Position numbers and translations under genes: made by a program. From Pelecanus crispus (Eukaryota; Chordata; Aves; Pelecaniformes; Pelecanidae): DNA of 64,000 bases. Shown piece after piece: positions 1-12,360 of this stretch. Below the pieces are notes generated by a model that was not told the origin of the DNA, did no database searches, and saw only the letters and a list, made by a program, of their open reading frames with translations. The stretch is from contig NC_134652.1 in assembly GCF_030463565.1 (NCBI RefSeq), positions 14,299,397-14,363,396 on the forward strand. Direction: 5' to 3'. How positions within the stretch are numbered: the first letter of the stretch is position 1; each line of letters opens with the position of its first letter.

Positions 1-2020
1 TAATAGAGAAGACTAAAGTTTAAGTTCTGCTGCCTTTTATTCAGGAAAACAAGGCCTCTCCTTCTATTATGCTTGATTTTGGAAACAACAGCTTCTATAC
101 TACTGTACCGACTACTACATGGAACTTGCCAGATCTTCTCAGAATATGTTCTCTAGTGGCTGAACAAGAAATCCTGCATGAGGGAACCTATTTATCAATG
201 ACAAGAATTTCTTAAGCACCAATCAGTTCACCAACACAGAAGGGTCTGATACAGTTCAGACTTAAAAGCATTCCTCTGAAGATGCAGTGGCACAAATGTA
301 TTTTCAGTTGTAAGTTACTTGTAAAGTGGTACTTTCTGAATGCAGCATTAAAACTAATTTGGGCTTGATGTTGTATTAGAAAGACTTTTAATTTTTCTCT
401 CTCACCAACAGAAACACTTATTACACTAATAGTAAAGGAAAGAGAGAGATGTCAGGCCAGTGTTCATTTTCACAACTGCTCTCAATCTTTCTGCTCACAA
501 AGTTCCTCTGTGGGAACTCTGAAAGAGGAGCTTTCTCTCATATTTAATAGACTGTCTTATGACTTCTGCTCTCTCCCTCCCCAAAAATGTGACAGAGCAG
601 AATCAGCAGAGAGGAGACACAGGGGGGTGATCTACATGGAAATATGCAGTTCAGCCAGGGACCAGCAATTGAAAGATGTTCTTTGCTTAAAGAGTCCTCT
701 CCCTCTGAGCCCACAGATGAAAAGCTGCCAGAACTGACTGGGTCTTCAACAAGACATTGTCATTTAAGCAGTCTGAAGTGGAGAATAATTTCATACTGGG
801 AGAATAGGAGGTGGTTACAAACGCTGCAACAATCCCGTAAATTTAAGGGCTGATGAAGTATCAGAAGATTAAGGCTGGCAAGATTCAGTGAGTTTTGACA
901 GGAGTTTCAATCCTCTCTCTCTTTTCTCCCATGCCCACAATGCTGTCAGAAAAGCAAAGATTTATATTCTCTTGTAATCTGCTTTAGAAACAGAAATTAG
1001 TTCTGTGCATGAAACCTAGGGTAATCATTACTTTCCTATTTGTATTTAATAAAAAACTGTAAGCTAAATGCTGCTTCCATCTCTTCTCTGTTCTTTAAGT
1101 GTTCTTTTCTGCTTTTCCTTTCTCCTGTTGTCTTGCTCCAGTCCCTATTTATTTTCTGCTTTAAATTCCTTTATTCCTCATTATTATGTTTTTATATTTT
1201 GATGTATCAGAGATCTGTATCCCATTTTCCATCCTTTTCTACTTTCTCTCCATGCAGTGGGTATCCGATTGATCCTCAGTTTTCTGTATCTCTAGCTGCT
1301 ATACACATTTAAAGGAATGCTATACACATTGATGAGTAAAGAAGAACTGCCTACTCAGATCATCAGAAAAACAGGGAACTTAAAGAGGAGACAAAAAAGT
1401 AAAGCTGAGATGGAATATGACTGCTCTCTACAGACACTGGTGAGGTGAAAAATTACTTAAGCTGAAAAACAGTAGGCAGGAATCAGTGTGAAAAAGAAAG
1501 TAGTAGGTCTCTAACCAGTAGAAGTGTGAGGTTCTGGAAAAGCTTCCATAAGCAGTAAGGGAGAAAATAGCCTTATTAGCTTTTAAGTCAGAATTTGATA
1601 CAATCTTAAAAATGAGCATCATATGAGAAACACTGCCAACAGCGAGGGACCTAGGACCTCCACTCCAAGTCTATGTTCTAAGTAGTTCTTTGGAGGCATA
1701 AAGATTTACAATGCAGAAAAAGAAACACATCTCCAATATGAAGGATAACTACAATTCAGGCAAAGGAATCTTGGCCTCATTCAGAGTATTGGGAAGCTAC
1801 GGAAGCAGGTGGTGCTGACAACACACTTTGCAAAGGACATAGCCTAGAAGTAGAGAGAAATATAAAAATCATTCACAACAGCCTCCTTTCTGAGCACTCC
1901 TAAAAATGTTTGAGATGTGAAAGAACAAGTAGTAGCATACTAGTCAATGGAGATCAATTGCAAGAGTGGAGAATGGCACAGGACAAAGCCTCAAATCACC
2001 ACCTGGTGATCTGTACAGAC
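1..2020 (-). other. CFAP58: CFAP58 intron 4 (partial; gene continues past the left edge)
   Basis: This is the stretch downstream of CFAP58 exon 4 in the gene's direction. I looked on the minus strand for the coiled-coil segment that follows residue 199 in the family (rich in Gln, Glu and Lys) and found nothing, so the next exon is probably outside the window. Short open frames here have no coding character. No repeat family was recognised. Confidence is high that it is intronic and lower that no small exon was missed. Confidence 0.7.
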
Positions 2021-2177
2021 CTGCATAACGGCTTGATCTGCCTCGTTTTTTGCCCTCTCTGTATCCTGCTGCTGCTCTGTGGCTTGAGTTAGACTTTGAC
2101 GTAACTTCACGACCTCTGACAAGAGTTGGTCTCGCTCCTTTGTTATCTCTTCTTTAAGTTTTAGCAAATCCTGGATA
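2021..2177 (-). CDS. CFAP58: CFAP58 coding exon 4
   Basis: Exon of 157 nt. The acceptor AG is at 2179-2178 after a pyrimidine-rich stretch. The first base completes the Asn codon split with exon 3, and 52 codons follow, IQDLLKLKEE to QAVMQ. The donor GT is at 2020-2019 (GTCTGT, a weak but usable donor). The peptide matches the family segment around KERDQLLSEVVKLR and TEQQQ-TER, and it is predicted coiled coil. Reading past the donor adds a few non-homologous residues before a stop, which supports the boundary. Confidence 0.93.
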
Positions 2178-5100
2178 CTGGAAGCAAGGAAATAATAGTC
2201 AAGCAGCGTCACAGGCCCTTTCTGTTTTTCCTCCTATGCCAGAGCAAGATCTTTCATGAGAAATAGGAGTTTAAAAGTAATTTCTTTCATTTTAAACTCC
2301 TCTTGTATTAAGGCTCTGTTGATCAATTGAATTATACACTCTATCTACTGTGATCATAGTCACCCACAACATAGGCAGCATTAAAAGCTAACCTAGTCCA
2401 ATAAATCACTCTTTCTTTTTATATCACATCCTCATGGGTCTGAAGAAACCTTCAGTTTCCCAAAATGATAACAGGGAGCAAAATTCCTTCTTCTCCACCC
2501 ATTGCAAAATTACTCAGGGACCAAAAATGTTACACTGTTGTAACCAGTCTCTCTGCAGCTTACCCGAGTGGGCAGTGAACTGGGTTATGTCTTACAGTCA
2601 TCTAATGTAAGAATAAAACAGACTCCCTGTTTGGACACATGTACAATCTGAAAGAAAGTCCAAGCAGTGTGGGTTCAAGCTCAACCTTAAAACCAGCCTT
2701 ATAGTTCTAAAAGACTATAGGGTTTTCAGCCAAACAGGGCTGAAAGGAGTTGTCTGGTCCCATGGCCTTGTTACTGGACAGAGTATTTAAGCATGGAACT
2801 GGAGGGCAATGCACAGGGAGATTTAAGATGAAATTGTAAGTAGGCAGGTCTCGGCAGCCTGGGCAGCAGCTGGAAACAGCAGGAGTGAGGTATTGGCAAA
2901 GTGCTTCTTGGCTCCTGGCTCTGGCAGGAAAATGCAGAAAGCAGCCACAGAGAGCTGCCTTTAGGGAGAGTTATACTAGGGGAAGGCTTAATGACTGAGC
3001 TTTTAGATCCAAGGAAACCTGTTCCACAGTTCCAGAACATTCCAGGGCCAAAAGGTGAAGGAGTGGATTTCTCATGCATCCAGGTGGTTTATGTGCTGGC
3101 ACACTCCTTGGAGGCGAAATGTTTGAGCACACTAAAGGCCTGGCTCACAGACACAAGTCTTGTTTATGCAGCCTGGATACGCAGTGCATGGGGAGATGAG
3201 CATGCCCCATACATATCCTGAATGCATAATATAAATAAATACCTTACAGAGTGAAAATTTCAAGCCAGAACCAACTGGGCCAACCATCAGTAATCTCGAT
3301 AGAAAGTGCACAGGTCACAGGGTCAATATACTCAATCTCATCTTTGAGTTTACACTTAATCGTACAGCACAAACACAGTCTGAGGACCTGATACCACAAA
3401 CACTAGCTTTTGGAGGGCTTTTGAGCCGCTCCTGAGGATCATTATTATTTGTGCACTGTAGCAGCTAGAGGCTCCACCTGAGACTAGGTCCCTCTATGCT
3501 AGTGGCTGCGGAAGTGTTCAGTAAAAAATCCAATATTCTTGAAAATGTATAAACATAAAATACAAACAAGAATACAGACAGGGATGATGCCTTATAACAA
3601 AGCTAGAAACAGAAGAGAAATCAAGTCTCCTGCTTACTTGACTTATCCACTTGACCCTGCGGCCATCATATGTAAAAATGTTGGCAGGATCCTATTCTCA
3701 AAGACAGAGTATGTTGAAATACTAGTCAGATAAAACAATATGACAGATACTGAGAAAGTGCATAATATTGATTTTTATTTGATCTCTTGGCTTAATCCAA
3801 TGCTTAATGAACTCTCTCAGAGCCTGATTCTGTACTTGCTCATTGCATAAACACATAGACCAATAAATGTGCACTCATGAAAACAGTAGAAGACAGAAAA
3901 GACCTCTCTCTCTGTTTTCCAGTGTCTTTGTAGTGTCTAAATGGCTAAACAAGGTGTAAAATGATAGAAAATCAGATCAGGCTTTCCCTCTCCCTGGGGA
4001 AATCTTACTTGTACTCTTGTCCCCGGGATAGTCCAGATCCTTGCTCCACTAAGTTAGTTAGGCGCGCAATTTCCTGTTGCAGTGAATTAATTGTTTCCTT
4101 TGTTTTTTGTTCCTTTTCATAGGCTGTATCCACCATTTTCCAGGCCTTTTCAATCTCCTAGGGACAAAATGGAAAACAATTACATAAATTAAATTGGGTT
4201 GAAAATGAACAACACAAAAATTAATTGCCTTGCATATTGGTTAATTAAGAAAATAGATTTTCATGCCTTTTCATGCTTAGATTCACAATAGTTTTCTTCA
4301 CCAGTTGTCTTTTCTTTTGGACGAGGGCATAGCAAACATTTTGAGCCATTCAGGCTAGGTCAATTTACACCACAAAACCTCTAATACATTTTCTTTAATG
4401 CATAGATCTGAACATTATCAAATCTCACTCTGTGAGGCTTTGGTCGTGTGAGTCCCACTAATATCTAAAAATTTACTGAAAATTCAGTGCCCACAAAGGT
4501 ACCATCTACTTAAATAGCTCACTCATGTCTGTAAAAACCTTATTAGCTGTTATGACAATGAACATCTAGTTTGCTTTGGATAAGAAAAAGATGTTACTCT
4601 GGGCTTTTCTCCCTCTTTGTTCATTTTCATCTGTGAGGACCTAGTGTATTTTGATTTTAACTATGTATTTAGACAAGCCACAATTCTCATGCCAAATTTC
4701 AGCACAATGGAATTACTTGAATGACAGACTCGTGTGCCTCTCATAAGCCCAGGGTCTGATATCCACAAACAGGATAGGGGAGGAGGGTTCACTGGATTTT
4801 TTAACTTCCTCTGCATCTCTCTCCTTTGAATCAGATCCTTAAGAATCACACAGCAGGTTTATTCCTTGCCAGGTTCAAACCAAGCTCCTACCAGTTCTGG
4901 AATCCTGTGCTAAAAAAATGCATACATTCAGAAAGTGACTGGCTGGAAGAAAAGTTTCCGAAGACTCAGTAAATAATGAAGACACTACTTTTGACACTTG
5001 AAGTCCCTAAGCTGCAAATCACAGCATGATGTCCTCTCTCTCGTGCTCTTTTCTCAGCTGGGTCCTGGTGGAGTTCTGGACTTGATGGACTTGTACAGAT

Positions 5101-8100
5101 TTAGACTCCAAGTGTGGCTGTGCAACTCTGCATTAGCTCTAGGGTCTCCTCAAGCAAAGCCAGATAGAAGCATCATTACATCAGGCCATAATACATAATA
5201 TCCCTGTCAGCTCCTACTTGTATCATATGAAAATGGGGCAGGGAAAAAAGAATTTTAAAACACTCCACAATGAAGAGTATCAAACAGTTTAATTTATATC
5301 AAATTGTTTACAGCAGTTCTTTATTGAAATTAATATCTATGGTTCTACAAAAACCTATTTAACATGAAACTCAAAATGATGGCACCTATATTATGGTATA
5401 TTGTTAATATATTTATTGAACTCTTAAATCAAATAAATGTAGTTCTTAGCTGTTCACTGCCTAAATTAAAAATTCAAGCTACCGAACTAGCAGAAGTAAC
5501 AGGCTACCAGAATTTGCCGAAAAGCTAACACAAAATATAACATCTGTAGCGTCTTCAAACTAGAGGGGGAATACATATTCATTTTATTTATTCAACTAGT
5601 TCAGCATATCCAAATTTGAGAAACCACCTGGAGCATAAAGATCAGGAATGTTTGCTCTTCTTTTTTTTTCCCACCCTATTAACAAAGAGTTAAATGGTGG
5701 GCTCTACTTGTTCAGAAATTCTGAAGGAGATTACAGTCAATTAAATTCAAATTGTGAATTGTGAAAACACAAACAGTGTTTTCATTACTTAATAAATTAC
5801 TTAGTTCAAAATTTAGTTTGAAAAATGTGCTTTTCACTTGTGTATCAAGCATCTTCAGCCTTAAATATTAAAGTCAATTGTTACATTTTATACATCTTGA
5901 GTTCTAAATTCCATTCAAATGCAGCAATGATCACACATAAAGTATTAAGCATCACCCAGTAAATAATAAATTTTTCATTCATTATTATCTTACATAAAAA
6001 TGTTCAATTATGAAATTTAAATAAATACATGCTAGGCTGAAATAACAGTATGAAGACATAATGTATCATCTTGACTGGCAGAAAAGCATAAAATATAGCT
6101 GTAAATAAATATTTGCCAACCAATAAGAGGCAACCAACCTTTATCTAGAAAAATGTGAATGGAAAATAAGATTAAAGCTTATTAAAGATTAAAGATTACT
6201 TAAATCAAAGCTTCCTGCTGGCTGATTAGACCGTGATTAAAATTGGTGAATTAAATCATTACGATTGGAGTTTTGGGGGATAGAACTGGTGAATAAAATC
6301 AATATGCCTTCTGAGAGGTCTTACTGGCTTCAGTGAGTATTTCATTCTGGTGAGCATTCACGAAAGTGATCCCCTGAAGTCAATGAGGCCATTCAGATAA
6401 GCAGTAATTTCAGGTCACCCTAAGCTGTGCTTTTTGAACTTTGTCTTGCTTTCAATGTGTAAAATCAATTTTATTGAATTTGTATTGATAAAACCAATTT
6501 TCATCAATAAGGTTAGCAAGCACAGATAATGGCCCCATTAATAAGCAAAATCTAAATAAGAATTTGCTACAGACTTCAGCATCAGCAAAACTGGGCTTCA
6601 TTATAGTCATTTCTTGGTTGTATCTTTTACTTCAAATAGTGGATTTTAAATTCAAAAGTATAGAGGAGGAAATTTTTTATGGAAATTTTCTATTACTCAG
6701 TGGAGAGGGGAACTGAAATGATGCAGAGTATGTCAGCATCACTGGGTGATTGCAGTACATGGTTAGGTAGATAACATGCACTGCAGTCTGTTGTATAATT
6801 AAAGATGGAACTACGCTGGATGTTTGCAGTTAGAATCATTCAAAAATTTTTTGAGAAGTACTGGAACTTTGGAAATTGTGAAGCAGAATCATAAAGCGTG
6901 ACTGCCTTACTTTATTTTCATTAAATGCCCCAACAGATCACATCAGTTTCAGTGCTCAAAAACTAAGAATTACTGAAATGCCATCTTAGTATATTGGATT
7001 GATACCCCCGGAAATTGAAAACTTTGTAATTCCAAGCTGGGCAGTACAAGCTCCTATAAAATCCCCTTCTAGGGTTCTTCCAGTGCAGCCTTGTGGATCA
7101 GTATCCCTAGCAATGAAAAAGAGAATTGTATTCCCTTGGTGTTCAGCTTGGCCCTTTGTTCCTTTCATATGACTGTAAACAGCAGACTATTATGTCCGGT
7201 TTATTAAATCTACAAAACAGAGCACTGAACAACCATCAGACAGTTAACAGCTATTGACTATTACTGACCTGGGTCCTACCAGCCACTGATCTGTGTAGTT
7301 AACCCCTGCCCCTAAACAAATCCTACTGATTACAAGGCTTCACATGGAGAAAAATTTTGCTTCTGCAACTGTTATTTGTGTATGAAAGAATGACCTAGAA
7401 GAGGAAGGCCATACACCTGTTACCCTGATGACCCATCAAGTCACCAAGATTTAGGGCCTTAATTTGAAGCAACCATACCATTTTTACAACAGCCCCACCA
7501 GGAGTCTCCTGTCTTGTAAATAATGAAACAATGGAACAGATTGTTTCTTTAATTTAGCACTGAAGAATACAATCTTTGCTATTTTAGCACTTGAACTTTC
7601 CTCAACACTTGTCTTGGACACTTGCAAACACATTTGCTGAATGTTAGTAAAATTGTAGTGAAATACTACAGCTGTAATGGAACTTCCCTTCAGAAAGGAG
7701 AATAACATGAAATATGAAGGGTATACCAAACAAAACCCCAAAACATGACATGAACATTTTAAACAATATCCAAATAATTCCTGAACATTTAAGGGAAAGG
7801 CTAATTCTCATAATCAAACTGAAAAAGTATCAATGCTGTTTACTTAGCCCACAGCACACCACTAGAATTGAAAAGTCACATATTGGGCATTGCATGTCAT
7901 TTCTAATAGGATCATATTGTCAAGCAGTTTTTTCACTACAAAATCTCTTAGCTGGTTCAATAGTAGGTGGTATTGTTAAGCCATACCTTGCCTGAGCTTC
8001 AAATTAGCTGCTGAAATTGGAAAGGCTCTTATTTTTCCTACTCTTCCACTCCTCAGTTTTATGACATTACTAAGACAATGTCTCCTCAGCTAGGGAACAT

Positions 8101-11100
8101 CTTGAAGGATTGCCTCTGCTGCTGTTCACACTCAGAGTATTGCCATGTAATAGCAGAAGGAAAATGATAAGGATCATTGCAGTTCCTGACACCCACCTAC
8201 CAGGTTTTGATTAGCAGCAGTGAAAATCAACAAGATTTTCTACGCAGTTTTCTTCCTCCTTCAGGATGCTTTGAGCAGTACCATGGGCTTGCAAGCTGCA
8301 GCCTTACAATGACAGCACTGCTATTTATATTTACTCTGAATGTATTTTCTTCCTAATTCGAAGGACAAGAAACTTCATCTCAAAGAACTTCTATTTCTGT
8401 AGTGCTCATAGATCACTCTGGATTGCTACACTGAATTTATTTTACTGGAACAAAACACTTTATTGCAAGGCATGGAGGTTTCTTAACTAAATGCTAAATT
8501 AAAGCTTGTCTAGGTTCCACAGCCTAAGCTTTTACACCACCAGAAGGAAAAAAGTTCAAAATACAGTCTTCTGATCATTTGGAAGCTTTAGGTTTCTGGT
8601 AGTCGAACCTCACTGTAAGGCTAAAAATATCAACTGGTTTTAGTAAGTCAAGCACTTTGATTTGACAGAGTTCAAATCAATAATAACAAAGAACATATCA
8701 GAGTAAATTGGTAAAATCACATTGAAATGCTATATAGGATTCCTTTTCACAAACACCATGAAACATTTATTTATATGAGTTGATGACACTTCCCTGGTCT
8801 ACAATCATATTTCAGCAAGTAAGTAGATTTTTTTATGTTCTGGTGATAGTTAACACCCAAGCAGCACTTCAAAAATATTAATGAATCCAGTCTCAAAAAC
8901 TGTATATTAAGTTGAGAACGTGCTATTTTACAGAGGGAAAGCTTAAACAAAAACTATTAGTGAGTACTTGAAAGTTGATAGAGTTGGATTAGTGCAAATA
9001 AACACAGAATTTGACTGGGACTTGTAAAAATACCAGGGTAAAGAAACAAAGTGATTGGTAGCAAAGTAGAGGTTAAAAAACTGGAGATGCCAGCTCTATA
9101 GTTAGCTCTCCGGCTAGTTCTCTACAGAAAATAAAGTGTTCTTGTAGATGCTTTTCTTATTACCATGTTTTTCATTAACCATTTGCAGATCATATTTAAT
9201 TCTATTCAAAACTTTACCGTCTTCATTGACGATATAGTTCCCCGATCATCTTTAGAGAGCTTTGTGAGCGCAGCTACTTTAGACGAATTCACCACAAGCT
9301 CAGCATTTAGGTCCCTGCATTTCTCCATGAGACGCTTTTCATTTTCATGGGACTTCTGCATAACAGCATGGAGCTTCTCATATTCTATTCGGAATTTTTC
9401 CAGAGTTTTATCTCCCTTAAGTAGATTGATGACTTCTTGGAAGTCTTTCTCCAGTGCTTCAAATGCACTTTCTTCTAGATATGTTTTGCCAGACTTTTCC
9501 TGAATGAAATGAGATAGATAATCAACAAACAGGAGGAATTCAACATCTCAGTTATGACCCCAGAATATAAAAAAGCAATATACTGAGTGTGTAACAGCTA
9601 CTAAGAAATCATGACAAAATTTTCTAAAATAACAGTTCTCTTGCTAGCATATGATATGCACATTGCAGGCTATTTTTCAAACGAATCTTCCCCAATTTTA
9701 CTGAAATAACTTGTGCTTTAACAGTCAGAGTTCCTGTAATTGAGTACCACAACTACTTTAAAGATAGGTCTATAAAATACCATCATTGTGATAGTGTTTA
9801 AATAATACATCAACTATTCAGGAAGCCCAGTATTTTAGCTTCAATTCTTCCCAGTTCTCTACACTCTAAAGTCTGATTAGTTTATGCTTTCTATGCAGAC
9901 AGTGCCAGCAAATCACTTGCAGACAAGTGTGTCCAAAAGCTCCAGTAATGCCAATGCAAGCCAATCCCTCCTCTGCAGGAAATGCTACCGTTAAACCTTT
10001 CACAGGGCACATTTTTGATAGAGCTTAGTTCTGACACCAGATTTTGCCAGCTTAGTTGCTGGACACCAAATTCCACCAACATTTTTCAAAACAGCTTAAA
10101 ATAAGCCTCCATTATAGCCTTCCACAGAACACAATCATACCAAGTGGAGGCAGTGTGTCCACTTCTCAGGAGTTTGCTTGATCAGCAAGATAAATCAGCC
10201 CACGGGATGCCCTGTGCTGTCACAGATACATTGCTTTCACTACTCAAGCTTGCTCAGAACTGACTGGAGCATGTCTACACTGCTGTCCTGGTTTCAGCTG
10301 GGATAGATAATTTTCTTCCTAGTAGCAGGCATAGTGCTGTGTTTTGGATTTAGTAGGAGAAGAATGTTGATAACACGCTGATGTTTTTAGTTGTTGCTAA
10401 GTACTGCTTATGCTAGTCAAGGACTTTTCAGCTTCCCATGCTCTGCCAGGTAGGTGCACAAGAAACTGGGAGGGGGCACAGCCAGGACATCTGACCCAAA
10501 CTGCCCAAAGGGCTATTCCATACCATATGACGTCATGCTCAGTATAGAAACTTGGGGGGGGTTGGCTGGGGAGCAGCAATTGGTGCTCGGGAGCTGTCTG
10601 GGTATCGGTCGGCTGGTGGTGAGCAATTGCATTGTGCATCACTTGCTTTGTATGTTACTATTATTATTATTATTATATTGTTATTATTATTATTTTACTT
10701 TATTTTATTTCAATTATTAAACTGTTCTTATCTCAACCCAGGAGTGTTTCTCACTCTTACTCCTCCGATTCTCTCCTCCATCCCATCGGGGCAGGGGGAG
10801 TGAGCGAGCGGCTGCGTGGTGCTGAGTTGCTGGCTGGGGCTAAACCACGACAACTGCAATCTGAGGTCTAGGTACACCCTTGTAATCGCATCTCAGAGGT
10901 GGACTCACTTGGATAGAAAAACAGCTCTCCTGTTAGCACCGGCCATGGACGTATGGCGACCTCCCCCCTCACAGAGGAGAGGCAATGAGATGCACAGCTC
11001 CCACAACCTTAAAAATCTGCCCTCGTATCTCCGCCCCGCCCCCCAAAACCAATGGTTTGCTGTTTCAAAAATGGTTCAGGCCCCTCCTCACCATTTGAAC

Positions 11101-11876
11101 ACAAACAGTTTAAAGGTGAGAATTATCAAAATTCTAAAAAAAAAAATTCTGAGAGCAAAATGACACATTTCATTTGTTTCATTGGGTTTTTTTTTTGGGG
11201 GGGTGGTACATAAGTCCACGCTACCTGAAAAAACTGAAATTAAAAGGGTAAAAACAGACCCTTACAACTGGAAAGAACATTCAGGCTGCGCAACGCACCA
11301 AGGCAGAGGCACCAGCTCCAAATCCCCCTTCCTTGCCAAGGCTCAGATTTGAGGGTTTTTTTCCCCACGTCAGAAACTTCAGTGGGAAAACAGCAACCGC
11401 AACTGGAATATTAAAACCCACGCTCCTGTTGGCATGGAAGGGCGGTCTGCGCGGCGCGGCCAAAGTTTGGTGCGTAACCCCTTCAAACCTGCTCACGGCA
11501 GCAAATTCGGGGTTCGTCTTATTTCATCCTCCTCTCCAACATCAAACCTTCGGTTTTGATCTCGGTTACGTTTATGATCACTAAAGCGAGTTAAAAGAAA
11601 AGCAGTAATGGCATACGGGGGGGGGGGGTGGGGAATCACACCTATGCTCTTAAAAGTAGCAGGTGTTCCTAAAATTTAAGTGTTATTACTGCCTGTGTAC
11701 AAGTAGCCTAATTGCTCCTACTTTCAACACAGGATCTAACTGAGCTCTAAAGTAATTCGACACATAAATACATAGATGATATAGAAGATGTAGTTGGGCT
11801 TATTCTGAGGTACAGCCTTCGGCCTGTCCAAAAAACAGGTGGGAATGTAGGGTGCGGGAGGGCTCACCTCAGCCAT
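2021..11876 (-). CDS. CFAP58: CFAP58 (CCDC147), 5' part of the gene: coding exons 1-4 joined
   Basis: Cilia and flagella associated protein 58 is a long coiled-coil protein (about 870 residues in human) needed for motile cilia and sperm flagella. Four minus-strand exons join in one frame: 11876-11868, 9499-9218, 4157-4009 and 2177-2021. Together they encode residues 1-199, with GT donors and AG acceptors and compatible phases 0, 0, 2 and 0. The translation follows human CFAP58 closely, including the segments FRIEYEKLHAVM, EIEKAWKMVD, LVEQGSGLS and KERDQLLSEVVKLR. It is charged, with heptad-like coiled coil throughout and no signal peptide or membrane segment. The start ATG has a strong context (A at -3, G at +4). 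ITPRIP is divergent about 8 kb upstream, as in human. About three quarters of the protein is encoded beyond the left edge. Confidence 0.95.
2178..4008 (-). other. CFAP58: CFAP58 intron 3
   Basis: About 1.8 kb between exons 3 and 4 with consensus ends. It contains no recognisable gene or repeat. An open frame at 2771-3079 on the minus strand has no coding character. Confidence 0.85.
4009..4157 (-). CDS. CFAP58: CFAP58 coding exon 3
   Basis: Exon of 149 nt. The acceptor is CCCTAG with its AG at 4159-4158, and the donor is GTAAGA with its GT at 4008-4007. It begins in phase 0 with EIEKAWKMVD and ends with two bases of a split Asn codon completed by exon 4. The peptide contains EKEQKTKETI and LVEQGSGLS, matching human CFAP58 residues at about 98-147. 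It contains no ATG-to-stop frame of its own, so it is recognisable only by homology and splice sites. Confidence 0.93.
4158..9217 (-). other. CFAP58: CFAP58 intron 2
   Basis: A 5.1-kb intron that is AT-rich in its middle part (about 5200-6300). No exon-like block, transposon or RNA gene was recognised. Short open frames on both strands look random. Confidence 0.8.
9218..9499 (-). CDS. CFAP58: CFAP58 coding exon 2
   Basis: Exon of 282 nt (94 codons, phase 0 at both ends) encoding residues 4-97. The acceptor is TTTCATTCAG, with AG at 9501-9500, and the donor GTAAAG begins at 9217. The frame starts EKSGKTYLEESAFE and contains FRIEYEKLHAVM and LNAELVVNSSKVA, matching the N-terminal region of human CFAP58. 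A plus-strand open frame of 112 residues over this interval is only the antisense shadow of this exon. Confidence 0.95.
10284..10852 (+). mobile_element. Solo LTR of an avian endogenous retrovirus
   Basis: A 569-bp LTR that starts TGTCCTGG and ends CACGACA (TG...CA termini). It is flanked by a perfect 5-bp target-site duplication, ACTGC, at 10279-10283 and 10853-10857. It is collinear with the 5' LTR at 46432-47010 over essentially its full length: same U3 start, CAGTATAGAAACT promoter-like box, an ATT-rich block, ATTAAA and a GC-rich U5. No internal sequence or second LTR follows, so it is a solo LTR left by LTR-LTR recombination. A 5-bp duplication is typical of ERVL-like elements, but the class assignment is tentative. 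It lies in CFAP58 intron 1, antisense to that gene. Confidence 0.88.
11617..11628. repeat. Poly-G run
   Basis: An uninterrupted run of about 12 G, followed by T and GGGG, in CFAP58 intron 1 about 240 bp downstream of exon 1. It is a simple repeat and probably prone to length error. Confidence 0.8.
11868..11876 (-). CDS. CFAP58: CFAP58 coding exon 1 (three codons, Met-Ala-Glu)
   Basis: The start ATG is at 11876-11874, followed by GCT GAG and then a GTGAGC donor at 11867. Splicing to exon 2 gives MAE-EKSGKT, which matches the MAEEKGGK N-terminus of the human protein. The ATG context is strong (A at -3, G at +4). The 5' UTR extends upward in coordinate through the CpG island. Confidence 0.9.
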
Positions 11877-11890
11877 GCTGCCGGCGGGCT

Positions 11891-11964
11891 GGGGCGGGCC
11901 GGGCCGGGCCGGGGCCTGGGCCTGGGCCGGGGCCGGGGCCGGGGCCGGGCCCGGGCCGGGGCCG
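11891..11964. repeat. GGGGCC/GGGCC tandem repeat in the CFAP58 5' region
   Basis: Tandem GGGCC, GGGGCC and GGGCCT units immediately upstream of the CFAP58 start codon, within the presumed 5' UTR or core promoter. In the transcript sense the repeat reads GGCCCC. The plus strand has many G3-4 runs compatible with G-quadruplex formation. Confidence 0.85.
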
Positions 11965-12360
11965 GTGCTGTAGCGGCCCCAGGCCGCGGCGGTGCAGAGG
12001 AGGCCGCGGCCGTGCAGAGGCCGCCGCGCTGTATCGGCTGTATCGTAGCAACGGCGGCGGCGGAGCCGGGGCGCGGCGGGGCGGGCCCTGAGGCGGCGGC
12101 GGGGCCGGGTTCGCCCCCGGGCCCCTGCGGGCTCCGCAGCGCTGTGTGGGCCCACGGCCCGTCGCGGCCCTGCACAAGACCCTGGTCACCCCCACACACA
12201 CCCCCCCCCCGTCCCTTGGGTTTTCGGGGTTTTCTTCCAAAGCTCCAAGTCCACCTTGCTGTCGAAATTCAGCCGCCAGGGACTGTAATGAAGGGCGCTG
12301 AGGAGTACCTGCCCGCTGACATGGAAGCGCTGGAGCTGCTCCGTGAGCCCAGCAGCGGGG

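Larger units (their letters stand above)
9500..11867 (-). other. CFAP58: CFAP58 intron 1
   Basis: A 2.4-kb first intron between the three-codon exon 1 and exon 2. It hosts a solo LTR at 10284-10852 in the opposite orientation to the gene, and a run of about 12 G at 11617-11628. GC content rises toward the promoter end. Confidence 0.85.
11865..12190 (-). promoter_or_regulatory. CFAP58: CFAP58 CpG-island promoter and 5' UTR
   Basis: A very GC-rich, CpG-dense block covering the three-codon first exon and the sequence upstream of it on the minus strand. The transcription start cannot be placed exactly. The island ends abruptly before a CR1 insertion whose tail begins at 12361. Confidence 0.75.

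Noticed and set aside
9165-9503. Plus-strand 112-codon frame
   Set aside because: It is the antisense shadow of CFAP58 exon 2, which has protein similarity and splice sites on the minus strand.
11736-12155. Minus-strand 139-codon frame covering the CFAP58 start
   Set aside because: It joins 5' UTR, the three-codon exon 1 and intron 1 read-through. The homologous protein continues in exon 2 after splicing.
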